A DNA stretch of 24,518 nt from JBLXBZ01 sp048265185 (GTDB taxonomy: Bacteria > Pseudomonadota > Alphaproteobacteria > Rhizobiales > Stappiaceae), in assembly GCA_048265185.1 (NCBI GenBank), contig JBLXBZ010000018.1:1-24518 (forward strand). Direction: 5' to 3'. The stretch's first letter is position 1, and each line of letters opens with the position of its first letter. A program made the translations under genes and the position numbers. Shown piece by piece: positions 16,187 to 24,441 of the stretch. The notes beneath the pieces are model-generated. The model searched no databases and was not told where the DNA came from. It was given only the letters and a program-made list of their open reading frames with translations.

Positions 16187-18451
16187 ATGGAGCTGTATGT
16201 GATTTCATCTGGAGCTGAGAACTTTGGCACTCCAAAACTCCCCTTGAGCGGCATGCGGGTGTGCGAAATATCGCACCATCTGAGCGCTCCCCTTTGCGGT
16301 CGCTATCTGTCGGAATTGGGTGCGGACGTTGTCCGCCTCGAGGCTCCCGACAGGGACAGAATGCGGGCCGTTTTGCAAATGGCGCGGACTACGGGGCGCC
16401 GTTCGCCACAACCAATAAGGGCAAACGCCTTATCCGGATCGATTTGCGCACCGCGGCAGGACTGGAGCGGGCCAAGACGATCCGGATAAGGCTGCGATGC
16501 CCTGATCACCAACCTTCAGCCAGACACGCTGCTTCGCCTTGGCCTCTGTCCCGAAGCCGTGCGCGAGTTCAATCCGGGCATAATCTATGTCAGCTTGACG
16601 TCCTGCGGCTGGGACGACCGGTTTCGAGGCGTCAGGATGGATGACGGCGCCGCAAAGGCAGCGTCAGGCCTCGCCCTTTCGACCGGATGGCCAGACAGCG
16701 GTCCGGTTCTGGCGCCTGTACCGATCGGCGCCACGGTATCGGCCCTCTTCGGCGCCATTGCGGTTGCCGCGGCCTGGGCGAGAGGGTCGGCGACCTCCGT
16801 CGATTGCGCGCTGCTCGACTCGCTGGCGATGTGCCTAGAGTTTCCCCTCATGCAGGCAGCGACCTTCGACAAGGTTCCAGCGAAGAACGGTGGCAGACAC
16901 CCGACGAGTTCGCCTAGTCAACCCTTCAAGACCAAGGACGGATTTCTGGCCATCATGGCGACTTCGAATGCCCACGTCCGAACCCTGCTCACAGCCTTGA
17001 GCCTCGACGAACTGGCGGACGACGAGCGTTTCAGCTCGTATGCTGGCCGGCTGCAGAACCGGGACGAGCTCGAGGCGAAGATCGAGACGGAGCTGATGCG
17101 CGAGACGACGCTCAGCTGGTTCGAAAAACTGTCGGCGCTCGGCATTGCCTGCGCGCCCATGCAGACCTTGCCGGAGACTGTCGCCCATGCCAAGGCCCAT
17201 GATTACAGCACAATTCGCCCGCTTAGCCTGCGCGGAAGGCCCATCGACACCGTTGCCATGCCTGGCGGTCGGGCCGCGCGCGGCCTTGAGGAGACGGCGG
17301 CGCCAATTGAAGTCCAGGATGCCGGCTGGTGCGGCCCGCAGGCGCTGAGGCCGCTGCAAAAAGCGTGCACGCTCCTGAGTGGCGTCCGGGTCCTTGACCT
17401 GACGCGCTTTCTGTCGGGGCCCTTCGCCACGTTCCTTCTTTCCGAACTCGGTGCGCACGTATTGAAAATCGAGCCGCCGGGGGGAGATCCGACCCGCCAG
17501 TTCAGCCCTCTCCTTGAAGGTCAAAGCGGCTATTTCACGTCCATCAACCGCGGAAAACGAACGTTGGAGATCGATCTGAAGACTCAGGCCGGCCGGGATT
17601 GGCTGCTGAGCGAACTCGCGCGCACCGATATCCTGATCGAAAACTACCGGCCCGGCGTGATGGAACGGTTTGGTCTTACCGAAAGCGTTCTGAAAGCCCG
17701 GAACCCGAAGCTCGTGACCGTTTCCATTTCCGGCTATGGCTCCGAGCGGACCTTCGCAGACCGCGCCGCCTTTGACATGACGATGCAGGCTTTCACCGGC
17801 ATCATGACCCAGACCGGCTATGCGGATCATAATTTTACGCGCTTGGGTTTTTCCGCCGGCGACATCGTCACCGGACTTTTCGCGGCCTTCGGGGCGGTGG
17901 CTGAGCTTGCAGGCGTTTCCCGCATGCAGGAGCAGGCGACATCGGTCGAAATACAAATGTTCGATGCGCTGTTGGCCGTAATGGAGCCGCTGATCGTGCG
18001 CAACTCGGTCGGCCATCCCGCCGAGCCGAAAAAGGGCGCCCGCCATTCAGGCGGATGCCCGATCGGCTTCTTCCGATGCCGTGACGGATTTGTCTATTTT
18101 TCAGCGTCAAATGACGCCGGCTATGCGGCTGTCTTGAAGATCCTGAAGCTCAAGGACACTCATCCGGACCTTGCAGCTCTAGAGCGGCCCGCCCGAGGCT
18201 CCAGCGCAGGGGCCATCGAGGCCGCAATCGAAACCGCCTGCCTGACTTGGAAAGCGGAAGAGCTTCTGCGGGAACTCGACGCGGCCGGAATTCTGTCGAG
18301 CCTTGTGCACGATCCGCTGTCAGCTTCTAGGAGCCCCCTGTTTGCCGAGCGCGACCTCTTCGAGGACCGGGACGGCTTCCGGCTGATTCGCACACCAATC
18401 CGCGACATCACGATGAAACCAACGTCCAGACCGTTGACGAGCGGGTCTTGA
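16187..18451 (+). pseudogene. Tandem class III CoA-transferase with two frameshifts near the 5' end
   Basis: A ~755-codon gene encoding two fused CaiB/Frc-type CoA-transferase domains. Domain 1 starts LSGMRVCEISHHLSAPLCGRYL and ELGADVVRLEAPD in the frame from ATG 16187. It continues in a second frame from about 16350 (GADYGAPFATTNKGKRLIRI) and in a third from about 16485 (GCDALITNLQPDTLLRLGL), then runs open to TGA 18451. Domain 2 begins LSGVRVLDLTRFLSGPFATF and carries KIEPPGGDPTRQF, NRGKRTLEIDL, ENYRPGVMERFGL and AAFDMTMQAFTGIMTQTG, all intact. The long open part from 16559 contains most of domain 1 and all of domain 2, so reinitiation could still yield protein. Without that it is inactive. 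Confidence 0.85.
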
Positions 18452-18474
18452 AATTACAATTGGGACAATAATCC

Positions 18475-19692
18475 ATGACGGAATTTATTCTCGACGCGCC
18501 GGCCAACCGATACACCAACCTTGCCAAGGCCGTGTCGCTGGGAAACGAATCTTGGCAAGCGGTGGATGATGCCGGGCTGCTCAATATCGGTGTGGAGCGC
18601 CTGCAGGATGGTCAACTGGTCGATGAGAACGGCCATAGTTTCATTAACATGTGTTCGTGCTCCTATCTCGGCCTCGACCGTCATCAGGCGATCGTCGAAA
18701 GCGCTGTCGAATCCTTAAAATCCACCGGAACCCTGAACCTGTCGACGGCCCGATTGCGCATTCATCTTCGCCAGGTCGACACAGTCGAGGCGGCGTTGTC
18801 GGAGATGTTCAACGCCAAGGTGTTCACGACAATCAGCTGCGCGGCAGGCTCTGCCGGTATTCTGCCGGTCATTGCCTCTGGAGCCCTGTCCGACGGCGAC
18901 AAGCCGGTGATGGTCTTCGATCAGAACTGTCATTTCTCGATGAACCTGATCAAACCGATCTGCGGCGACGAAACCCATGTCCTGACCAGCAAAAACAACG
19001 ACATTGATTTCATCGAAGACCTTTGCAGGAAACACCGAACCGTCGCTTACGTGTCCGATGCCGCCTACAGCATGGGTGGATTTGCGCCGGTCGGGGACCT
19101 CAACCGGCTGCAGGAAAAATACGGTCTTATCCTTTATCTCGACGATTCCCATTCGCTGTCGGTCTTTGGCCGCCACGGCGTCGGCTTTGCCCGGTCGGCA
19201 TCCGATGAAATGCCGGAGCGAACGATCATTGCAGCGTCTCTCGGCAAGGCGTTTGGCGCCTGCGGCGGCATTGCCGTGACGGGCAAATCCTTTCTTGCGC
19301 CCTTGGTGGAGCGTTTCGGCGGCCCGATGGCCTGGTCGCAATGCCTCAACCCGGCCGGTGTCGGCGCCGTCATGGCTTCAATCCGGATCCACATGTCCGC
19401 GGAACTGGAAGAACGCCAGCACGCCTTGCGCGAAAACATCGCCTTCCTGGACCAGATCGTCTCAAGTTCCAACAAAGGCAGCGCGAGCCCCATTCGGGTC
19501 ATTCCAATGCCGTCACCGGAAAAGGCCGTGGAGGTCTCGAAGGAAATGTACCGGCGAGGTTTCTATACGTCGGCCATTTTCTTCCCCATCGTCAAACGCG
19601 GGACGGTCGGCCTCAGGGTCATGGCCCGGGCGGACCTATCCCGCGTCGACCTGGTCCGCTTCGGCGAAGCGTTGGATGACGCGTTGTTATGA
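18475..19692 (+). CDS. Alpha-oxoamine-synthase-like PLP enzyme
   Basis: A 405-residue fold-type I PLP enzyme of the alpha-oxoamine synthase group (AONS, KBL, ALAS, SPT), which condense an acyl-CoA with an amino acid and lose CO2. Key elements are SYLGLDRHQAI (63-73), the STGTLNLS..LRIHL stretch (83-98) replacing the family's STG.R...G, LYLDDSHSLSVFG (220-232; D223 binds the PLP ring nitrogen and H226 follows the family pattern) and the lysine in IIAASLGKAFGACGG (K258). The G-rich acyl-CoA loop is less canonical than in AONS, so an aminotransferase-like or unusual acyl donor is possible. It follows the tandem CoA-transferase by 23 bases, which suggests acyl-CoA supply. Its stop overlaps the next ATG. 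Confidence 0.87.
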   Translation: MTEFILDAPANRYTNLAKAVSLGNESWQAVDDAGLLNIGVERLQDGQLVDENGHSFINMCSCSYLGLDRHQAIVESAVESLKSTGTLNLSTARLRIHLRQVDTVEAALSEMFNAKVFTTISCAAGSAGILPVIASGALSDGDKPVMVFDQNCHFSMNLIKPICGDETHVLTSKNNDIDFIEDLCRKHRTVAYVSDAAYSMGGFAPVGDLNRLQEKYGLILYLDDSHSLSVFGRHGVGFARSASDEMPERTIIAASLGKAFGACGGIAVTGKSFLAPLVERFGGPMAWSQCLNPAGVGAVMASIRIHMSAELEERQHALRENIAFLDQIVSSSNKGSASPIRVIPMPSPEKAVEVSKEMYRRGFYTSAIFFPIVKRGTVGLRVMARADLSRVDLVRFGEALDDALL

Positions 19693-20498
19693 CCGCGCTG
19701 ACCGGCGCCGCGCTGTGCGGCGAGGCGCCGGCAGGTGTGCGGGCGATATGCGCTCACAAGAGAGGACTGGATTTGATCAAGTTCCTGAAAGCCGCCGATA
19801 GCTATCAACACAGCGACCCGGCACCGCATTTCATCCCTTCGCATTGCCGAAAACGCAACGCGCGCGGATGGGTGTTTCAGCTCGGCCTTTACGGCGCCGC
19901 CGACCAGACGGGTGATCTCAGCGTTTACCGCATCTATCTCAACCGGCTGCCGCGGAAAAAGCTGCTTGATCTTTCCTTGGTACGCTTCCACCGACGTAGA
20001 TATCTTATCGTCGGCAGCAGCCTCTATTCCGAACGGCTTGCACGGTCGGTGCGGGGGTGCGGCGTTCTGGATGCCGGATACACAACCTTTGTCGTTGCCG
20101 GCCGCGGCAAGGTTGGCCGCGCCGTCGCAAGAAGTCTCTCTGCCCACGGGCAGGTAAAACTGGCGCCCCGGACTGAGCTACCCGGACTGGATTTGTCCGG
20201 CAGCGTGCTCGTGCTTGCCACAGACGCAAATCAGCCACTTGAATTGCCGGCAGGCGCCGCCTGCGCTCCAATCGTCGTCTCGGTCGGCAACAAGACCGCA
20301 CCCCATGACTGCGAAATCGACGCGGCCCGGTTCGATACCGTGCTGACGGACAATCCATCACTCTACGCCGCCCGCGGATTTTCCACCGCAGCGCCAGCCA
20401 CAGTCCTGCCCGCGCCGCTGCGGCCCGGGTCACTTGTTCTGCTCTTTCAGACAGAGACATCCGAATTCACCGAAGCGTGTGCGTATGTCATGGCCTAG
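19689..20498 (+). CDS. Divergent Rossmann protein, perhaps OCD-related
   Basis: A 269-residue protein I cannot assign firmly. The N-terminal half is mixed, with HSDPAPHFIPSHCRKRNARG (41-60) and DLSVYRIYLNRLP (76-88). The C-terminal half opens with a dinucleotide-binding loop, TTFVVAGRGKVGRAVARSL (132-150), followed by SVLVLATDANQPLELP and IVVSVGNKT, the strand-loop pattern of NAD(P) domains in the ornithine cyclodeaminase family. The AGRGKVGRA loop departs from the usual GxGxxA/G by carrying charged residues. It overlaps the PLP gene by ATGA, so the two products probably act together, perhaps as an imine reductase or dehydrogenase on the PLP enzyme's product. That function is inferred. Confidence 0.6.
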   Translation: MTALTGAALCGEAPAGVRAICAHKRGLDLIKFLKAADSYQHSDPAPHFIPSHCRKRNARGWVFQLGLYGAADQTGDLSVYRIYLNRLPRKKLLDLSLVRFHRRRYLIVGSSLYSERLARSVRGCGVLDAGYTTFVVAGRGKVGRAVARSLSAHGQVKLAPRTELPGLDLSGSVLVLATDANQPLELPAGAACAPIVVSVGNKTAPHDCEIDAARFDTVLTDNPSLYAARGFSTAAPATVLPAPLRPGSLVLLFQTETSEFTEACAYVMA

Positions 20499-20608
20499 GA
20501 AAACAGGGCCCTGTCACCGCCCCCCCAAGAGGCGGGACCTGCCGCCAATTCAAGCCATGAAGTTGAGACGCCCTCGACACCGTACTTACTAGAATGAGGT
20601 TGAGAACC
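20499..20608. other. Spacer before the glycosyltransferase gene, with palindromes
   Basis: A 12-bp perfect palindrome ACAGGGCCCTGT lies at 20503-20514, directly after the preceding stop codon. CCGCC (20517-20521) and GGCGG (20531-20535) can form a second small stem. There is no T-tract, so this is not a standard intrinsic terminator. It is the longest gap within the plus-strand arm and could attenuate transcription into the distal genes. Confidence 0.35.
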
Positions 20609-21379
20609 ATGGTCATTTCAAAGGCAAACGAGGCAAGTTCAGCCGAGACCAGCTCGAAGCATTCGAGTGTCGCCGTCATCGTTCCGAACTACCAGTACAA
20701 GCGCTTTATTCCGCGTTGCCTCGCCAGCATCTCAAATCAGACCCTGCGGCCTGCACAGGTCATTCTGGTCGACGACGGCTCGACGGACGGCTCGCGGGAC
20801 ATCCTTGCCGACTGGGCGGCAAGCGCCGTCGGGATTGAAGTGCTATGCCTGATGCTTCCTGAAAACAGGGGCAAGAACCATGCACTGAACCGCGCCGTCG
20901 AGATGGTGAAGAGCGAGTTCACCTGCATCGTGGACGCCGACGACATTCTGCTTCCCGACTTCCTCGCAAGGCTACTTTCGGCCATCGAGCAAAACGGCAG
21001 CGATTTCGCCTATTGCGACAATGAGCTGATCGATGAAGACGATCAGCTTCTGGGCATCGGGCGGTCCTGTGAGTTCAACGCCGAACTGATCCGCTGTGCG
21101 AGCTATATTCCCGACAACGGCCCGACCCGCACTGACCTATTCCGCACGGTCCTGCCGTTGGACGAAACAGTGCGGCGGGGCACGAAGCATCACAGGTGGC
21201 AACGCCTAGTCGCCGCCGGGGCGAAAGGTCACTATATCGACCGCCCTCTCTTCCAGTACCGGATGCACAATCAGAACCTTTCCGGCATCGGCGACCGGAT
21301 AAAACAGGATCTTGCATCGTCCAAGCAACTTGAGCCGATGCTGTCTCAGTACTGGCCGCTCGAGGAACGCAAGACATGA
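20609..21379 (+). CDS. Family 2 glycosyltransferase
   Basis: A 256-residue GT-A fold glycosyltransferase of family GT2, which transfers a sugar from a nucleotide-sugar with inversion. SSVAVIVPNYQYKRFIPRCLAS starts the catalytic domain at residue 19. VDDGSTDGS (54-62) and IVDADD (107-112) are the nucleotide-binding and metal-binding (DxD-like) motifs. RPLFQYRMHNQNLS near the end is the usual C-terminal block. The start is ATG 20609 with GAGGTTGAGA upstream; ATG 20594 is an alternative. Its stop overlaps the SDR start (ATGA). No membrane segment is visible, so it is probably cytosolic. It may glycosylate the cluster's product. Confidence 0.88.
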   Translation: MVISKANEASSAETSSKHSSVAVIVPNYQYKRFIPRCLASISNQTLRPAQVILVDDGSTDGSRDILADWAASAVGIEVLCLMLPENRGKNHALNRAVEMVKSEFTCIVDADDILLPDFLARLLSAIEQNGSDFAYCDNELIDEDDQLLGIGRSCEFNAELIRCASYIPDNGPTRTDLFRTVLPLDETVRRGTKHHRWQRLVAAGAKGHYIDRPLFQYRMHNQNLSGIGDRIKQDLASSKQLEPMLSQYWPLEERKT

Positions 21380-22125
21380 GGCAGTGCGCCGCGGTCCTCG
21401 GGTTGAACGATGGGGGCATCAGCGGAGCAATCTGCCGGGCTTTCGTGGAACGGGGTGTCCATGTCGTTGCGGTCAGCCGCAAGGCAAGCAGGTCGAACCT
21501 TGCGACCCACCCCCTGGTCACCGCCATCGATGCAGATTTCGAAGACGATCGCTGGTGCGACCGCGCACTGGCCCCCTTTGCCGAGCGCAATATCGGGATC
21601 GATTTCTTCGTTCATTGCGCCGCGGCCAATTTTCCGAAAACCGGTATCGGTGCGACAAGCATGACGTCCGTGACCTCGGAATTTCAGATCGGCCTCTTTT
21701 CCGCGATGGAATTTCTTGTTCATGCCGATGAGCGCCTTTCCAGCGATGCGAGATTACTGCTATTCGGTTCAAACGCGGCCCTGCGCGGCGCGAAACGGCG
21801 AGCCTTCCATTATTGTTCCATGAAGGCGGCCTTGAACGGCTTTGTCGCGGGCGCCGCTGCCGAATATGCAAGACGCGGAATTGCGATCAACGCCCTCGCG
21901 CCGTCACAAACGCTGACGGAGCGGGTTTCCGCGCATGGCCGTATTAGTCGTGACGAGATCAAGGCACGGATGAAATCCTATTCCCCGTTTGGCCGCGCCG
22001 CGGAGCCCGATGAGGTTGCGGCCTTTGCTCTCGGTCTCCTGTTTGCCGAAACGCCTTACTTTACCGGTCAGGTTATCGCTTTCGACGGTGGCACGGCCCT
22101 GAACTGGGAGCCGGAACCGGCATGA
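21376..22125 (+). CDS. Short-chain dehydrogenase/reductase (SDR)
   Basis: A 249-residue classical SDR. The nucleotide loop is GLNDGGISGAI (9-19), a variant of GxxxGIG. VSRKASR (33-39) carries basic residues, favouring NADP. HCAAAN (80-85) matches NNAG. The catalytic serine lies in LFGSNAAL (S132) and the YxxxK pair is Y146-C-S-M-K150. INALAPSQTLTERV and PYFTGQVIAFDGGTAL are the family's PG/substrate-loop and C-terminal blocks. The stop overlaps the adenylating enzyme start. It would reduce a keto group, for example the beta-keto product expected from an alpha-oxoamine synthase. Confidence 0.92.
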   Translation: MRQCAAVLGLNDGGISGAICRAFVERGVHVVAVSRKASRSNLATHPLVTAIDADFEDDRWCDRALAPFAERNIGIDFFVHCAAANFPKTGIGATSMTSVTSEFQIGLFSAMEFLVHADERLSSDARLLLFGSNAALRGAKRRAFHYCSMKAALNGFVAGAAAEYARRGIAINALAPSQTLTERVSAHGRISRDEIKARMKSYSPFGRAAEPDEVAAFALGLLFAETPYFTGQVIAFDGGTALNWEPEPA

Positions 22126-23114
22126 TCAGGGGCGATCTTCAAACACCGTTTATCCTGTTCCGCACCAGCGGCACGACGGGAGCCGCGAAATACATAGCCC
22201 ATTCCAGAGTTTCGGATCGCGGCGCTCTTGAGCGCGGACTAAGGTGCCTAGAAGCCGTTTATGACGGCGAAGTCATCGTCAATGCGTTCTGGCCGGCTGA
22301 ACTCAATGGCGCCTATTATTTTACGGAAGCGGTCTGCAGGGACCTCGGCGCCAGTTATATCGGTCTCGGACCGGGATGCATCGATGAGCTGGACTATCTG
22401 GCGGGCGAGATACCCAATGTCTGCATCGCCACGACAGGAACCAATGTCAGAAAATATCTGGAAACCGGCATTCCCTTCAAAAAGATCCTCTTTTCCGGGG
22501 ACGCCCCGACGCCGGCTGCGCTGACGCTCGCCGGCAGCCGAGGGATTGAGGTCTTGCCCCTGGCCTATTCGACGACGGAACAGGGACCGATTGCCCATTT
22601 CCATGCTCGTTGCGGCAACCGGTTCCATTACAAGCTCTTTAACGAGGCCGATTTCGAGATCGATACCGCCCTGTCGCACAGTCCGCTTCAGGGCGAACTG
22701 AGGGTCCGGGTCCGCGGCGGAACCTTGCTCGACATCATGCCTACAGGCGATGTGATAAGGATCGTCTCCGGCGAGGATCCTCCTGTTTTTGAAATCCTAG
22801 GACGGCTTGCGGACACAATCAATTTCCAAGGTGGATTGCTGAACAAGTCCCAGTTCGAGTATCAGCTAGCTGACTATTTCGGCACGGTGCCCCGATTTCA
22901 GTGCATTTATTCCCGGGGATCTGCCCCACGCTTTCGGTTGTGTATCGCGAAGGCCGGCTTTGACATCGATGAGCTTCGGTCGAAGCTCTTTGCCAATTAC
23001 GAAATTCAGTTTGCCCTGACCGGTTCGGACTTCACCATTGAACCGATGGAGGCAGCCTCACTCATTTATGCACGCGGAAAGCTTCCGACCTTCATCGAAC
23101 GCAATACCGCGTGA
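22122..23114 (+). CDS. Short adenylate-forming enzyme (ANL superfamily)
   Basis: A 330-residue protein of the acyl-CoA synthetase/NRPS adenylation superfamily. The phosphate loop RTSGTTGAAKYIAHS is at 14-28, much nearer the N-terminus than in ordinary members. YSTTEQG (149-155) is the A5-type motif, TGDVIRI (208-214) A7 and LGRLADTINFQG (226-237) A8. About 80-150 N-terminal residues present in PaaK or AMP-ligases are missing. The C-terminal domain is short, with a possible catalytic lysine in ARGKLP near the end. No carrier-protein domain is attached. The gene begins within the SDR stop (ATGA), so the short N-terminus seems genuine rather than truncated. It would activate a carboxylic acid as adenylate. 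Confidence 0.82.
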   Translation: MIRGDLQTPFILFRTSGTTGAAKYIAHSRVSDRGALERGLRCLEAVYDGEVIVNAFWPAELNGAYYFTEAVCRDLGASYIGLGPGCIDELDYLAGEIPNVCIATTGTNVRKYLETGIPFKKILFSGDAPTPAALTLAGSRGIEVLPLAYSTTEQGPIAHFHARCGNRFHYKLFNEADFEIDTALSHSPLQGELRVRVRGGTLLDIMPTGDVIRIVSGEDPPVFEILGRLADTINFQGGLLNKSQFEYQLADYFGTVPRFQCIYSRGSAPRFRLCIAKAGFDIDELRSKLFANYEIQFALTGSDFTIEPMEAASLIYARGKLPTFIERNTA

Positions 23115-23281
23115 GCCGCTTAACCCTTAAGGCCGGCCCGATCCGGTCGAACCCAGCAGACGATTCTTCGGGCCGCGACCAGCACGCTCCGGCCCTCTCG
23201 CCACCAGCCGACCTGCCGTCCCATCGCTCCGGGAACGTCAAAATCCGGCCTGATGCCAGACAGCAATTTGTGAAGTCATGA
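23115..23281. other. Spacer before the sugar dehydrogenase pseudogene
   Basis: About 165 bases with no convincing reading frame. The run from the stop codon includes short GC-rich repeats (GGCCGGCCC) but no clear terminator or promoter. Confidence 0.3.
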
Positions 23282-23959
23282 ATGACGCAGAAGCGGATCG
23301 TATCGGTCATAGGGCTTGGTTACATTGGATTGCCGGTTTCTGTTGCATTTGCTCTTGCCGGATACAGAGTTGTCGCCTTCGACATCGACGAACGCCGCAT
23401 CCGGGAACTCAGGGAGTTTCATGACCGCACCCATGAGGTTTCCGCACAGGACCTGCAACAAGCCGGATTATGTCTTACGTCCGACCCTGACGATCTGTCT
23501 GAAGCCAATTTCCACATCGTCACGATGCCACGCCCATCGATGAGAGCAAGCATCCGGACTTTGGCCCGCTGCTCTCAGCAACGCGCTTCATCGGAAGGGG
23601 CCTGAAACCAGAAGATATCGTCGTTTATGAATCAACCGTTTATCCCGGCGCGACCGAAGAAATCTGCGTTCCGGTTCTCGAAGCCGAGAGCGGCCTTGCT
23701 CTCAATGAGGGTTTTACAGTCGGCGATTCCCCCGAACGGATCAATCTGGGGGACAACGCCCATCGTTTTGAAACCATTGCCAAGGGCGCGCGCCGCCTTG
23801 AGCGAAGATGCGCTGAACATCAGCGACGCAACCTATGACGCGGTCATCAAGGCCCAAATCCATCGGGCGCCGTCGATCAAGGTGGCAGAGGCCGCAAAGG
23901 TAATCGAAAACACGCAACACGATCTCAACATCGCACTCATGAACGAGCTTGCTGTCTGA
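23282..23959 (+). pseudogene. Nucleotide-sugar 6-dehydrogenase (TviB/WbpO-like), frameshifted and 3'-truncated
   Basis: The N-terminal ~225 codons of a UDP-sugar dehydrogenase of the UDP-Glc/GDP-Man family. They read IVSVIGLGYIGLPVSVAFAL (NAD loop, residues 6-25) and FDIDERRI in the first frame. A one-base deletion at about 23530 shifts the frame (TPIDESKHPDFGPLL, VVYESTVYPGATEE, SPERIN). A second shift near 23790 leads to IHRAPSIKVAEAAKVIENTQ and LNIALMNELA, then a TGA at 23957. The catalytic cysteine (G-G-H-C-I-G block) and the UDP-binding C-terminus, roughly 200 residues, are absent. In an intact cluster it would supply a uronic-acid donor to the GT2 enzyme. Confidence 0.87.
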
Positions 23960-24149
23960 CGTCAGCGCCACTGGGACAGTTGCAGGGCGGTCTGGGCGGT
24001 CGAATTGATCGGACTGAGAGAAGTCATGGCTCACATCCTCTTAAAACGATCCGCGCCGCGCCATTCATTGGCGCGGTTGCGGGACAAGAGCATGGACGTC
24101 ATGTCCATGGTTGTTGTCGATTGCCACCAACCCGATGTGGAGCCACCGA
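23960..24149. other. Non-coding or degenerate stretch
   Basis: About 190 bases between the dehydrogenase remnant and the IS6 fragment. I see no supported gene. Short inverted repeats such as GGCGCGG/CCGCGCC around 24050-24080 and GACGTCATGTCCATG near 24095 occur, but I cannot tie them to a known element. Confidence 0.3.
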
Positions 24150-24300
24150 ACGGTAGCAGGCGGGTGACTTGCGGGGATCACCCCGCGCTCACTCAGCATG
24201 TCGCCCACATCCCTGCATGAAATCAGGAAACGACAATACCAGCGAACCGCCATCAGGATGATCTCACGCGGAAAACGATGGTGTTGGAAAGGATCGCGCC
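24150..24300 (-). pseudogene. IS6-family transposase, N-terminal fragment
   Basis: The minus strand from about 24295 reads FQHHRFPREIILMAVRWYCR, then FLISCRDVGDMLSERGV. This is the N-terminal zinc-finger/HTH region of IS6-family transposases (FP.EI.L..VRWY...S.RD...ML.ERG). The upstream ATG is in another frame, and the sequence after ERGV no longer matches well, so only about 40 codons remain. It belongs to a different IS6 subgroup from the copy at 2178. The catalytic domain is gone. Confidence 0.8.
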
Positions 24301-24441
24301 ATCGAAATCTCGCTCATTATTGAAAGACAAATATCATTGTGCGTAGAAAATAACGCAACAGAACCCCTAAGCCGAATAAACAGAAAAATACGCTCTTCAC
24401 GATTATAAATTAATGCAATACGATAACTTTACAAAGAAAAG
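24301..24441. other. AT-rich gap before the right-hand IS3 element
   Basis: About 140 bases with no gene seen; markedly more AT-rich than the coding regions, especially from 24320 to 24440. Confidence 0.4.

Noticed and set aside
16835..18046. Long minus-strand open frame (403 codons) opposite the tandem CoA-transferase
   Set aside because: Lies wholly antisense to well conserved CoA-transferase sequence, shows no family motifs and has low-complexity Arg/Gly/His composition typical of shadow frames in GC-rich DNA.
20503..20535. Intrinsic terminator after the Rossmann gene
   Set aside because: Palindromes are present but there is no T-tract and the stems are short; kept only as a note on the spacer.
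24005..24220. Small plus-strand open frame near the right edge
   Set aside because: It overlaps the antisense IS6 transposase fragment and has no recognisable motif or ribosome-binding site.
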